A DNA stretch of 64,000 bases from Cichorium intybus (Eukaryota > Streptophyta > Magnoliopsida > Asterales > Asteraceae), in NCBI GenBank assembly GCA_023525715.1, contig CM042015.1:91152750-91216749 (forward strand), written 5' to 3'. Of the stretch, positions 1-10,502 are shown one piece after another. The notes under the pieces are model-generated. The model was not told the origin of the DNA. It was given only the letters and a program-made list of their open reading frames with translations, and did no database searches. The position numbers and the translations under genes are program-made. Numbering within the stretch: position 1 is the first letter of the stretch; each line of letters begins with the position of its first letter.

Positions 1-694
1 TCTTCACCCCACATGCCATAAACCCCATCATTACAGTTTTGTTCAAATTCACGTGGCAAATCGAATGAAATATAATCAAATTGTGTATCTACGCCTGGAT
101 TATGTACTCCTGTTGTGTTTATCCCAAAACAAGTATCTACCCCTTGTTCTTGACACATCTGAATTGCAAGAAAGTTCTTATATGTTTTACATTTGTGAGT
201 GAATCTATTAGGTCATATAACTATATAAGAATTGAAAGAGAAAATATTCACCTTGTGGAAATTAGCATTTTGAGTGGCATTGTAGGAATCTGGATCAGGT
301 TTTGGGGCAGCTAACCCACTGGTTGCATCATCTTCTTCATCATAGAGTTGCAGTAGCCTAGTTATGTCAGGAGAAAAAGAACCTAAGCTTGCACCCTGCA
401 TCTAAATTCCAGATATTATAACAAGGCAATAATTACGTGATGGTGGAGAAGATAGATAGGTGTTGTTTTAACAGTATGACATACATGCTGTAAAGAAGGA
501 GCAGGTGAAGGTTCGTTAAGTTCTTTCTTCCATTCTTTGAGCATCTGATGAACTTGTTCCTCCAGAACAACCATGTCGATGTTACGGCTCTCCTTCCTTG
601 CAGATTGCAGATCCATGAACATGCCTTGAAGATCATCTACACGGTTCATGGCCCTATCTTTGAATATTCTGTGCGATTTTGTACCTCTCCTCAT
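1..694 (-). CDS. VOZ: VOZ-type transcription factor, 5' part of gene (runs off left edge)
   Basis: Three coding exons are readable on the minus strand: 694-485 (70 codons), 401-252 (50 codons) and 158-1 (open to the edge), joined in phase 0 by GT-AG introns 484-402 and 251-159. The product starts MRRGTKSHRIFKDRAMNRVD and continues with DDLQGMFMDLQSARKES, LEEQVHQMLKEWKKELNEPS and LLQLYDEEDDATSGLAAPKP. These are the conserved N-terminal blocks of VOZ (vascular plant one zinc-finger) proteins, which are NAC-subgroup VIII-related DNA-binding regulators of flowering and stress responses. The zinc-finger/DNA-binding C-terminal half lies outside the window. The ATG at 694 is the first Met of this frame and is preceded closely by an in-frame TGA. 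No lesion is seen in the visible part. Family assignment comes from recognised motifs; exon edges are inferred from splice consensus and frame continuity. Confidence 0.85.
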
Positions 695-1130
695 TCGAAG
701 AAGAGAATAATATCACCTGACCTATCTCCCTCTCCTTCCACAGTCACCTGCTAAAAATCAACACCAAAACCATCCGATTTCAAAAAAAAGGCGATAAATC
801 TACAGTAAAATCAAACACAGAACTCGCTGCAGTGATCGATGTACCAATCATCCGATCAAAATTCGGCAAAAGCGCCATGTGTTTCAGAATCAAACGACTA
901 GAAATAAGTTGAAACGAACAGGAAGTCGAATCGAAAATCGCAAGTAAGAAATAACAAGACGTCCAGCAAAAGAAACAAAATTGAAACGAACTAGTGGAGA
1001 TTGGAAAAGTGGATTGAAAATTACCTGTTTTGATATTGGTGATCTGTATGAACTAGAGATCAAGCAAAAGTTTGGATCATAAAGAGAGAATTTGCTACCC
1101 TTCACCTCAAAGTGATCAAGTGCATCTCGG
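695..1130 (-). other. VOZ 5' leader with probable leader intron
   Basis: Upstream of the VOZ ATG, a good donor (CAG/GTAATT, near 1022) and an acceptor (TTTTTAGCAG, near 752) frame a likely intron in the 5' untranslated region, which is common in VOZ genes. The first leader exon holds a short upstream ORF beginning at 1105 that would stop soon after splicing. The transcript start is inferred to be around 1120-1130 from the TATA motif just upstream. Confidence 0.5.
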
Positions 1131-1150
1131 CGGCAAAAGTTCTTAGGGGA

Positions 1151-1160
1151 ATATATATAC
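1151..1160 (-). promoter_or_regulatory. Putative TATA box of the VOZ gene
   Basis: The minus strand reads GTATATATAT about 25-35 bp before the inferred start of the VOZ leader exon. It is a consensus-like TATA element in a suitable position; no transcript evidence is available. Confidence 0.45.
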
Positions 1161-1714
1161 GTCGACCGAACTGCTCTTTTAATATTCTTTTCAAACTTAA
1201 ATCAATTACAAAATTTTTAGTTATATCTATAAGACTACTTCTATTTTTATGTAAATAATATTGTTTTTAATTTTTTGTTTAGTATAAAATAATAACGTTT
1301 TTAACTTTTATAACTTTTAGTACTTTAGATGTAATTTGATTGTTTAACTTTAACCACATGTAACAACTCTGTTTTAGTAGCTTTCAGAATAAATATGATC
1401 TTAAAATGGACAAAAGTAAAAGAGAAATTGCATAAAACCACATTGTGCGCCTAAAAATGACTAAACGTATAAAAAAAATTCTGTATAAAGGTTACAAACT
1501 TTAATTTTTGCTTTTAAAAACATTATACCGTTGTTATGCTTTTGTATATATATGTTTATATTCTGTTGATCTACATTTCATTGTCGACTTTAACTTTGAT
1601 CTATAAATTTGATTTACTATATTTCAAGTCATGCAAGTTGAGAAAACGACAAAGATACAGTGAAATATATTTTTTTCTCCAACTGGTATTAGTCAATATA
1701 TGGAAAATACATAA

Positions 1715-3775
1715 GGGTGGGGGGAGTAGATCCCTCCCATCCCACTGAACTCACGCGCCACGTCAGCTTTTCTCTCTCCTCTCACTTCCATTTTCCCCAT
1801 CTTTCACCAATCTTTCACCAATCTTTCACCCATGGAACCAGTACCCACTGAACCCACTGAACCCACAATGCCACATCATATATTTGATATTTAAATTCAT
1901 TTATTAATTTAATAAATGATTTTTAATATTTAATTTAATATTATAAATAATGATAATATGCAATTAATAAAATAAAAATCACAAATAACATAAAATTAAA
2001 AAACCACACCATTACATAAATTAAAAAGAAAATTAAAACCTAAATAACGGAAATGAAATCCTAAATACGGAATAATAAAACCTAAATAACGGAAATGAAA
2101 TACTAAAAACGTTAAAACACCTAGTGATCCAAAGTAGCTATGTATGTATGCTCGATGTGGTCTACAAGATCCGCAAGAAGTTTTTGGTGAATTCCTTGAT
2201 TGCGTATTTCGAGAATCAAGTCAGGGCTAACTTCTTGTTCGTTTGGGGAATCTGGAACATGTACTGGACATATAGCCCTACCTTCATCCTGGATGATCAT
2301 GTTGTGTAAAATTAGGCAAGCGTACATGATATCTTTACATCGATCGACATCGACGGACCGTGCAGGCTGTCTGATAATAGCCCATTTTGCTTTTAGAACG
2401 CCAAAGGCTCGTTCAACGTCCTTTCTTGCTGCTTCTTGGGCCGCCTTGAAACGCTTCTTTTTGGGGGTAATAGGGTGTGAAAATGATTTCACAAATGTTG
2501 CACAGTTAGGGTATATCCCATCAGCAAGATAGTACCCATGCTTGTATTCTTCCCCCTCCAAAACAAATGAACATGATGGTGCTGTACCAAGAATGGTATC
2601 ATTGAATAGCGGTGATTGGTACAACACATTTAGATCGTTGTTGCCCCCGGCAACACCAAAATATGAATGCCATATCCACAAATCGTATGATGCTACTGCT
2701 TCAAGTATAATTGTAGGATACCTGTGATCACCTCTCATGTACTGGCCTCGTAGATACGTTGGACAACTCCGCCAATCCCAATGTGTACAGTCAATGCTAC
2801 CCAACATACCAGGAAAGCCATGTTTGGCTTCGTGTGCAGCATACAACAGTTGAATGTCACTGGTTGTTGGTCTACGCATGTATTCTGCACCATATAACTG
2901 AACAACACCAGAGCAATAGTTGTAGAGGCTTTCACGGGAAGTTCGTTCTGACATATTCAGGTATTCATCAAGTGAATCGGGGGTGCTACCGCCCCCCAAT
3001 TGGCGGATAGCTGATGTGCATTTCTGCAATCCAGTGAACCCTTTAACTCCACCGGCATTATAAGTTGTCTGGAAAATTGGATAATTCATTTCCAAGTCTT
3101 GAGCAATCCGCAAAAACAGTCGTCTACTCATTCGGAACCTATTTCTGAAATTAACATCCCCAAACTTTGAATTGGGGACAAAGTAATCTGCCATAAGCTG
3201 CTGCTCAGCAGTTTCTCGATCTCTGTGGAGAAAAGTTCTATGACGAGGAACGCTAGAACTTGCAGTATTTTGGAACATGAAATGTGCAGCTTCAGCAATA
3301 ACCGCGATCGTATTCACATCGGTGTCGTCATCAGACGATGACGATACCAACGGCATAGGTTCATCCAGTAGTTTGCTGTGAACATACGAACCGGAAGAAC
3401 TGGAAGAATCAGAAGAATCGGAAGAACTCATTTCAATTTAAAATAAATTTGAAATGAGGGTTTTTTTTTGGAAAGGGGAAAATAGAGTTAATGTTGAGAG
3501 GAAGAAAGAAGGGTAAAGGTGTGAGTTTTGAAGGAGTGAAGATGTGGTATTTATAGAGTTGAGGAAGGATAATATTTGGAAGATTAAATTTTTTTTTTTT
3601 TTAAATTAAAGATGGGATCATCGGCTTCACCATCCCACGCCTCACCCATCCGAGCCCGAAACCGCCGAACCCGATGGACACGGGGCAGCGGTACCGGAGG
3701 TACCGGCGGTACCGGCGGTACCGCACCCAACATTTCCGATCCCGCATCGAGCCCGATGTACTACTCCGTGTACCC
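1715..3775 (-). mobile_element. PIF/Harbinger DNA transposon, complete, 2061 bp
   Basis: The element is bounded by imperfect terminal inverted repeats: GGGTGGGGGGAGTAG at 1715-1729 and CTACTCCGTGTACCC at 3761-3775. Both sides carry the 3-bp target duplication TAA (1712-1714 and 3776-3778), the size and sequence typical of PIF/Harbinger. The interior encodes one transposase on the minus strand. Autonomous Harbinger elements usually also carry a Myb/trihelix-like ORF, and none is present, so this copy probably needs that protein in trans. Subterminal DNA is GC-rich, with GGTACCGGC-type tandem motifs at 3690-3722. Confidence 0.9.
2121..3431 (-). CDS. PIF/Harbinger transposase (DDE_Tnp_4 family), 436 aa
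   Basis: This is a single uninterrupted frame of 436 residues, a normal size for plant Harbinger transposases. The N-terminus is a Ser/Asp-rich, probably disordered tail (MSSSDSSDSSSSSGS). The catalytic core shows the DDE pattern: D214 in GSIDCTHWDW, D304 in YYLADGIYP and E340 in DVERAFGVLKAKW, followed by the C-terminal LHNMIIQDE segment common to the family. The protein would cut and paste the surrounding element at TWA targets. The ATG at 3431 is first in frame and lies about 130 bp downstream of a putative TATA-like stretch (GTGGTATTTATAG). It could also be a domesticated HARBI1-like gene, but the intact TIRs and TSD argue for a transposon gene. No stop or frameshift is seen. Confidence 0.9.
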   Translation of the reverse strand: MSSSDSSDSSSSSGSYVHSKLLDEPMPLVSSSSDDDTDVNTIAVIAEAAHFMFQNTASSSVPRHRTFLHRDRETAEQQLMADYFVPNSKFGDVNFRNRFRMSRRLFLRIAQDLEMNYPIFQTTYNAGGVKGFTGLQKCTSAIRQLGGGSTPDSLDEYLNMSERTSRESLYNYCSGVVQLYGAEYMRRPTTSDIQLLYAAHEAKHGFPGMLGSIDCTHWDWRSCPTYLRGQYMRGDHRYPTIILEAVASYDLWIWHSYFGVAGGNNDLNVLYQSPLFNDTILGTAPSCSFVLEGEEYKHGYYLADGIYPNCATFVKSFSHPITPKKKRFKAAQEAARKDVERAFGVLKAKWAIIRQPARSVDVDRCKDIMYACLILHNMIIQDEGRAICPVHVPDSPNEQEVSPDLILEIRNQGIHQKLLADLVDHIEHTYIATLDH

Positions 3776-3778
3776 TAA

Positions 3779-5896
3779 GTTGTATCAAAAAAATCAGTTT
3801 CGGATAGAAGTAATGCATTATGAGCCAATTTACCCCTTGTGAAATTCGAAAAGGTAAAGACTTCTATCAAAATAAAATAATCAAAACAACTTTGTTTTGG
3901 GCTTTAATTCTTTTCTTCAACCTCTTGGTCAAAAGAACAAAAATGCAATGTTGGTCTATGATATATTCTTTTAAAATTTATATTTTTTCGAATCCTATTA
4001 AAATCCAGATGCATATTGATTGTTGATATGACAAATATAATAAATAAAAGTATAAACGAATGTTTATTGGTGAGATGTCATAAAAACAAAAATATAAATC
4101 CTAAAACTTTGATTTGAAAGTACAAATTGCATGCAAAAACTAAAAATAGGTTCAAAACATATATTCATTCTATGCAATCTATCCAAAATAAAATTCAGGA
4201 TATAGAACATGAAAAAAAAACATCTTTTCATTTTCTTAAATTATGAATTAATAAAAAAACGAGTGAATTAAGAGCTCGAAAAAAGAAACTTTAACCCGAC
4301 TCTGGCGATCATCGATTATTAACCGCTTGGGAGAAGTTGTTAAGAGGTTACGGAAAAGTTAATTAACTAGAGATAGTGAATTATAATGGGTTAGATTTAG
4401 GTTCACTTTGATCTAATGGCTGAAAAATGACACTTATTGTCATATATAGATCTAATATCATAAAAATTATTGTGTAATATTTTAATAAAAAATTTTAAAT
4501 AAAATTTTGTTTATATAAACAAATCTAAAAAAATTTACATGAATCAAATTGCATGGAGAGTCTTTTTAGCATTTCCTCTTAACAAGATAATTTGGTTTCT
4601 ATGAGGCTAACTTTGGCGCGCCACAACTAGTTGATATGCTAGATTTTTTTTCAAGCTTTTTTATATTCTCATGTTTAGTACAATAAAGAATACCTTATAA
4701 GGTAGCTTATAAGTTATTTTTCTATAAAGCTCATTAGACTAAGCTAGTAATAAAACATACAACAAAATAGACAAAAGTATGTTGACATGTTAATACAACT
4801 TAATCTAACCCATTTTAACATGTATTAATATTTCTATATTTAGATATCTTATCTAACATTATCCGCTCAATATCATCCATTCATTTTCTAGCAAATGGAA
4901 CTAAAGATGAGAACGTTTTGAGGGATGAAGATTAGAAGAGTAAGAAAGGCATAAAGAGCAATCCATCTCACAACCATTCATGAGATTCTTTGAGGTCAAT
5001 TCTCGATGCTCCAATTTCATATACAAAAAGCCTTGAAAGCGTCACATTGTTGGTTCATGTACTCAAAACAAAAACTTGACAAAAAATAAATTATTTTGAC
5101 TTTGATATTTTTGCTAAGCATGATAAGGTATTATTTCTCATTTTTATTATTCGTAAACTTAATGGAGTTTGAACTTAATCTTAAGGTATATATGGATATT
5201 ATTTTACTTAAATAAAATAGAATGACTTAATAGAATAAGTCAAATAAAATAACGATTTCCTATAAAGTACCAACTTCGTTACAAATTACCATTCTTTTTT
5301 CATTTATACAAGTTTGAAGTTATAATTTTTTAAATATCTTCTAAACATCATTTATCATTACAATACTTCTAAAGTTGCTTATACGAAATCTAAGGTTCTT
5401 AGTTCTTAATTTGGCATCTCACTTTGTCAATCAAGTAAACGAGATCCACAAAGCCCAAAAAACATCTTTACTTCTTTTTATATAATTCAAACCCACAAAA
5501 GAAAAAGTACAACATGATCAATCGGAATATATCCCGTCTTTTTCAAGAGTATAACAACTATTGAAGAGAATGAGCATCTTATTCCACAAATTTTGATTCT
5601 TCCTCATTCGATTATGTCATGAGCATATTAATAATGCAATAAAGGGGTTTCCACATCCACAATATTATTTTTCAAAATGCACCTATTTAAGATAATCAAT
5701 CATGAAAGAATACAAAAAATGAGCTAAATTATCCATTCCAATAATAAAATCCGTACAACTTCTCCGTGTGAAACTGTTCTATATTTGAGTTATGGAAACA
5801 ACCTCTTTGTAAGATGTAAAGTGTTTGGCGAAATACCCATTAAGAATAAGTGTAATTAATTGCATTATTGATGATCAAATGAATGGTCAGTATAAA
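3779..5896. other. Intergenic, no gene recognised
   Basis: AT-rich sequence between the Harbinger element and the 3' end of the OPA3-like gene. No ORF with family resemblance, clear TIR pair or tandem array was found by eye. The last 150 bp or so are likely OPA3 3' untranslated and termination sequence. Confidence 0.5.
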
Positions 5897-8073
5897 TCAA
5901 GATGATGAGTTAATTGACTTGACATCATTGGTTTGACTAGAAGTCATATCTTTTCCTTTGATGACATGCTCAAGATTATCGACTTTTTTCATAAGAATTT
6001 CCATTTGTTTTGCTATATCTTCATCGCGTTGCCTCATAACCTTTGAACCCAAACGATAAATGTGATTTATTCAAGATGACAAATTTATTATATGAATAAA
6101 CAAGAAAAATTGAATAAAGAGACAATAATATACGTGAACGATCAGATTGTACAGTGTTTAGCATGCATTGGACTAATACCGACACTGTGACTGATTCAAT
6201 AAGACAAAAATTGCAATATTTTTGTCTCACACAAAGGTATGTGCAAAAGACGTGAATGTCCTTCTCATTATTATTATCGAAAAGTTTTGGGTTTATTAAA
6301 AAATATTGAAATTTTTATCTCATTGACATCAGTCTCAGTACTAGTCGAATGGCTGTCAAATGTAGTACAACCTGTCAAATGTAGTACAACCTGATATATC
6401 AAAAAGAATACAAGAATGGAGAAGACATGTATTTAATAGTTAAATAACTTTTTTGTTACAACATGTTTGATCAAAACATTGATGTTTTATTATTGTTGTT
6501 GGTAGGTACATTACTTGATAATTAGAAGAATTAGTCATATGGAAATCAAATAAACATATATCTAAGATTTTGAAACAGCTAATAAGCAAAAATAAAGAAA
6601 AAAAAAATTGACATGTTACCTCTATTTCTTGCTTACGAATTTCTTCTCTTTTAGCTTCTGATCTAGCACTTCTTTGCACCTCAAAAATAAGGGCACCTCC
6701 AGCAACCTAATCAAAAGTTCAAAATCTATATCGCCATTAAAATGATAAAAAATAAAAATAATAAAAAAACCGTTTTGCTTATGAGAAGATGACAAGACAC
6801 TTGGAAAAATTGAAAGATAAGACTAAATGAGTGTACATTTGTAAAAAAGTTAGCACTTAATAGATAAAAACTTGTTTTTCTTAATATTATGTATTAAGTC
6901 GTTTTTTGGGTATTAAGTCAGATAAAAAATAAACACTATAAATTTACCGTGAAAACAAAAAGCTCTCCAATAAGGTCCCCGGCTACCTGAACAGCTCTTT
7001 CTTCATTTAAAGGTCGAATCTCAACATCGGTTGCATGTCCATAAATTCGTCTTTGTAATGTTGTTGTAAGCCTATGATTTGCCTGTTTCATAATATAATA
7101 CAAATCATCCACTTAGATATTTTTTGTTTCAGACTAACTAATTACTTTTATAAAAAAACACTGTAGTTTAAAAGATTTAGCGGTTTTTGACGAATGATTC
7201 TGATGTTGAAAGAAAGATTATGCTTTTATCATTTATTTGATTATTTCATGCTCACATTATTTTTGCCTTATTTTTTGTCTTCTTTTCATTTAAGTAAATG
7301 GGACCCATAATCATTTTCCTTTTGACGGACCCACAAACAGAAAATTATAAGGCCAGAGGGAGTGGCCTCGCCAACTCCCTCGCTAAACAAGCTGTCAAAG
7401 CTCGCCAACTGCACCAAAAATCCTCGCCCTCGCTTTCGCCAAGCTTCCTTCGTCGAGATTTCAGCGAGGTCGCCAAGCAACACCCACCTTTACCACCCAA
7501 GCTATATCTCCTCGCCAAAGCTCGCCAACTGCACCAAATATCCTCGCCCTCGCTCTCGCCTTTATGCTCCCAGCCTTTAGCGAGGGGATGGCTCGCCGAC
7601 CACTCCCCCCAGCCTAAAAAACTTACAATAAGAGCATAAATATTGCAACTCTAAAGAAGAAACTGCAAAAAGTCATCAAATTCGTGGCATAATCCAGGAA
7701 TTGAACTGTTAATGTAGCCATTGAAGGTTAGTTATATATGTTGATTCTAATTTTTGTAGTTAGTATTTCAATAAACCAAGAACATTACGTTGTTATACTA
7801 CACACAAAAGAAAGAAAAGTTTGTTGCTTTGTATTCAACCATAAACACTGACAAGAACATAAGACTTGAAATAAGAGAATCGGATCAAACATCTATAAAT
7901 CAACTACGAATGTGAAGAAGTATGAATTGTCGTAGTGATAGTACCTGAGCAATGGCAATAATGGAGGTTCGAAATTTGGGGTTAATAGCGGCTTCTTTTT
8001 TAAGCCTACTGGCAATGGGTTTGCTTAGGGTTCTTAGTGCAAGCGTCCCAAGCTTCATCAACGGGAGCGACAT
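5897..8073 (-). CDS. OPA3-like: OPA3-like protein, complete four-exon gene, 164 aa
   Basis: The exons are 8073-7945 (43 codons), 7082-6948 (45), 6706-6620 (29) and 6040-5897 (47 plus TGA). All junctions are GT-AG and phase 0, and together they give 164 residues, close to plant OPA3-like proteins. The start MSLPLMKLGTLALRTLSKPI is the family's N-terminal signature. Exon 2 has RRIYGHATDVEIRPLNEE, exon 3 has GGALIFEVQRSARSEAKREE, and the last exon is a charged coiled-coil tail (RQRDEDIAKQMEILMKKVD). OPA3 family proteins are mitochondrial membrane-associated and linked in animals to optic atrophy and organelle shape; the plant role is poorly known. Intron 1 (7944-7083) carries a Harbinger MITE. 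No coding lesion is seen, so I infer a working gene. Exon edges are predicted from sequence alone. Confidence 0.93.
7351..7614. mobile_element. Harbinger-type MITE in OPA3 intron 1, 264 bp
   Basis: The ends are GGCCAGAGGGAGTGG (7351-7365) and CCACTCCCCCCAGCC (7600-7614), near-perfect inverted repeats flanked by TAA on both sides (7348-7350, 7615-7617). The interior is rich in CTCGCC and contains a roughly 120-bp imperfect direct duplication (starting near 7398 and 7517). The TIR matches the element at 61423-62454, so this is a short non-autonomous member of that family. It lies inside the intron and does not touch the splice sites. Confidence 0.88.
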
Positions 8074-8420
8074 ACTCCAATTTCGTTACGATCCAACAAT
8101 TTGCACAGTCCAAATGCACACCAAGTGTTTTATTATTTGCCTGATTGAAATTAAAAACCACGCTATGTACATTCCATGGCGATTCAACGGATGGGAGGCC
8201 TAGATTTTCTTGGAAAGATCGATTAAATCGTGTGCGGTGATGCGAATCGGAGCAGTGATCGAGAGGAGAGTTAGTAAGCCGAAGAAAAATCTGATGTTCG
8301 CTTTCTTTTTCAGGTTACAGTAGCGTTTTCTTGACGATGATCCGAATCTGATTTGGGACAAAACAACCCTCCCGATGAATCGGAGATGCTGGTGCGTAGT
8401 TGAACGACGATGACATGACG
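8074..8420 (-). promoter_or_regulatory. OPA3-like 5' leader and promoter region
   Basis: Sequence immediately upstream of the OPA3 ATG. It is less AT-rich than the DNA around it, as expected for a leader and proximal promoter. I see no unambiguous TATA box, and the transcription start cannot be fixed. Confidence 0.4.
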
Positions 8421-9061
8421 TGTTGATGAACGAGTTTTTAAGTTGATTTTAGAAAAGTTATACGTATTTACCAGATAATATTACTTTCAAAATTATCTAC
8501 TTAATAGTTGATTATATTTAGAGAAAAATACTAAAATAACCTAATTCCAAAATGATTTTTTTCAAAACAACACAAATTAAAGTCTTTTCTTCAAAATAGC
8601 TAAGCATTTAACATATGGCCATTGCCACCTGCTAAATCCTCTAGCCGCCAGTCAAATACTCCCCAAGCCTTGAGAAAACTGTTAAATGCCATTAGGAGAT
8701 TAAAGATAGGTTAGAATGACCATTTATAAATGTTTCAGGCATCAACATTTGGTAGTTGGATTGATATTTCATCAATCCGAGGGGATGCACTTTTATATCA
8801 TATGTTGCTAATGCATCAAGTTACTCTCTAGGATGAAGATAATATCAAGCAGCTTCATTTTTAGATAGGCCCTCACCGACTTTCCTACGGTACTATAGAA
8901 TTTTGTGTGATTAAGGGTTTATGTTTTGGTAAATATCCAGAAACAAAAAATGAAATGATGAAAATCGATTCAACCATCTGATAACGTGTGTGGTTTGAAA
9001 AGTCGGACTCAAGTATGTTGGTATTTGATTTAACAAATCTAATAATGAATAACCGATTTTT

Positions 9062-10430
9062 TGAGATAAGTGTGCTTTTTCATCAAAAAATATGGATGTT
9101 ATTAAACTTCAAAACACATATAGATTCGACTACTAACTTACTCTCAAAACAGCAAACACTTAGTGCGTGTTTGGTATGCTTGAATGAGAGATGGAATGAA
9201 ATGGATGATTTCATTCCCATCCAAAAAATCTGTTTGGTTGTGCTTAAGGAAAGTAATGAGGGATTACTTGAGGAATCGCATTCCCTCTAAGCACGCCCGT
9301 TTCATTCCTTCCCCTCCCCCTGCTTTTTTTTCATTCCTTTCCCCATTTAAAAATGAAATTCCGAATTTGCCCTTGATCCCTAAGAAAAACACACAACAGA
9401 TTAGCACGTATCCTTCAAATTAGCGACAAGTGGGTATCAATTTCCATCCAGTTTCGCAATAAAATCAGCAACGAAATCAACATAAAATCTTCACAAATCG
9501 GTTTTGGTTCATTACTGTAAACCGTGTGGTACTAAGAATCACAATCGACTATCTTGTTTCAAGACAGTTGATCGCAAATCGATTTCATGTATTTGTTATC
9601 TTAGTTTTTTTGTTTTCATTTTTTCTGATATATGGAATTATTAATATTGTTGTTCATCGCATATGGACTGGTCTAATTTTCCTGCTTATTCATCTTAGAT
9701 TCGGCAATTCCTTGATATCGTGTGTAAGAAGCTTTTGATATTGGGTAAATTGTTAATCACAATCGCATATTGGTTGAATTCTTTGATCACATATGAAAGC
9801 TTTTTGATATTGGTGCATAATTTACAGGAGCACAACTGTGTATATAAACTTTTTTTAATATCAATTGAATTGTTTAGTTTTTACTGTTTTAGTATATAGT
9901 AACGATAGTATGGATACACTTTTTCCAAATCATTTTTTTTTTCTTTTTAAATTAACCTAGCAATTTTTAACACCTTTCTTTTAATAATGTTTATTATATA
10001 TAACTTTTAATTAGATAACATTGTGAAATTTTATAAATTTATGTATTTTGAGCCAGGGGTATTTTTATCATTATGGATGAATTATATTCCATTTCTTTGT
10101 GTATTCCTGCCTACCAAACAACATGGATGAATTGTTCATTCCATTCTAATAGACCAACCAAACATGACAATGAAATAGTAATTATCCATTTCATTACCTT
10201 GTTCATTCAATTACCTCCTCCATTCCATTCCTTTATCATTTCATTCCAGCATACTAGAGTTTAAGAATAGTCAATTATTAAGAATGTTCAGTTCAGCTTA
10301 AGTTCTTTAATACAATTTGGAATGTGGATAAACTTAACGAAGATGGGATCTTCTTTCACTACTAATCTTCGTTAGCGTCGAACATTCCAAAATCTCTTAT
10401 AAAAAGGAAGGTGTACAAGTGAAAAAGTTA
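9062..10430 (+). repeat. Upstream part of segmental duplication, copy A
   Basis: The blocks 9062-9160 and 10257-10430 match 49500-49880 upstream of the second O-methyltransferase. Shared stretches include GATTCGACTACTAACTTAC and AATATTCCAAAATCTC-type sequence. In copy A the homology is split by the element at 9161-10256. This shows that the duplicated unit reaches well upstream of the gene. Confidence 0.75.
9161..10256. mobile_element. Non-coding TIR element, about 1.1 kb, absent from the paralogous site
   Basis: The ends are imperfect inverted repeats: GGTATGCTTGAATGA near the left edge and TCATTCCAGCATACTA at the right. Interior ends are rich in GGAATG/CATTCC motifs. In duplicate copy B the surrounding sequence is continuous at about 49597, which gives an empty site. 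A TA dinucleotide borders both sides, but no longer target duplication is convincing, so the superfamily is uncertain (hAT-like or Mariner-like). No coding capacity is seen. Confidence 0.65.
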
Positions 10431-10502
10431 ACCATGTAATGACTTTAATGTTTATTTTAGAACACGTCGTTTACTTAACGTTAACCTCTCTTAGAACATG
10501 TC

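Noticed and set aside
2124..3010. Several plus-strand frames opposite the Harbinger transposase
   Set aside because: Antisense shadows of the transposase gene.
3612..3842. 76-codon plus-strand frame with Gly-Thr repeats
   Set aside because: Falls on the GC-rich subterminal repeat of the Harbinger element and crosses its end; no family resemblance.
7298..7639. 113-codon plus-strand frame in OPA3 intron 1
   Set aside because: Produced by the CTCGCC-rich MITE interior; it crosses both MITE ends.
7952..8203. 83-codon plus-strand frame
   Set aside because: Antisense to OPA3 exon 1.
9153..10264. 8-bp hAT target duplication for the element at 9161
   Set aside because: CAAACACT and GAGTTTAA do not match, and the empty site in copy B does not support a long duplication.
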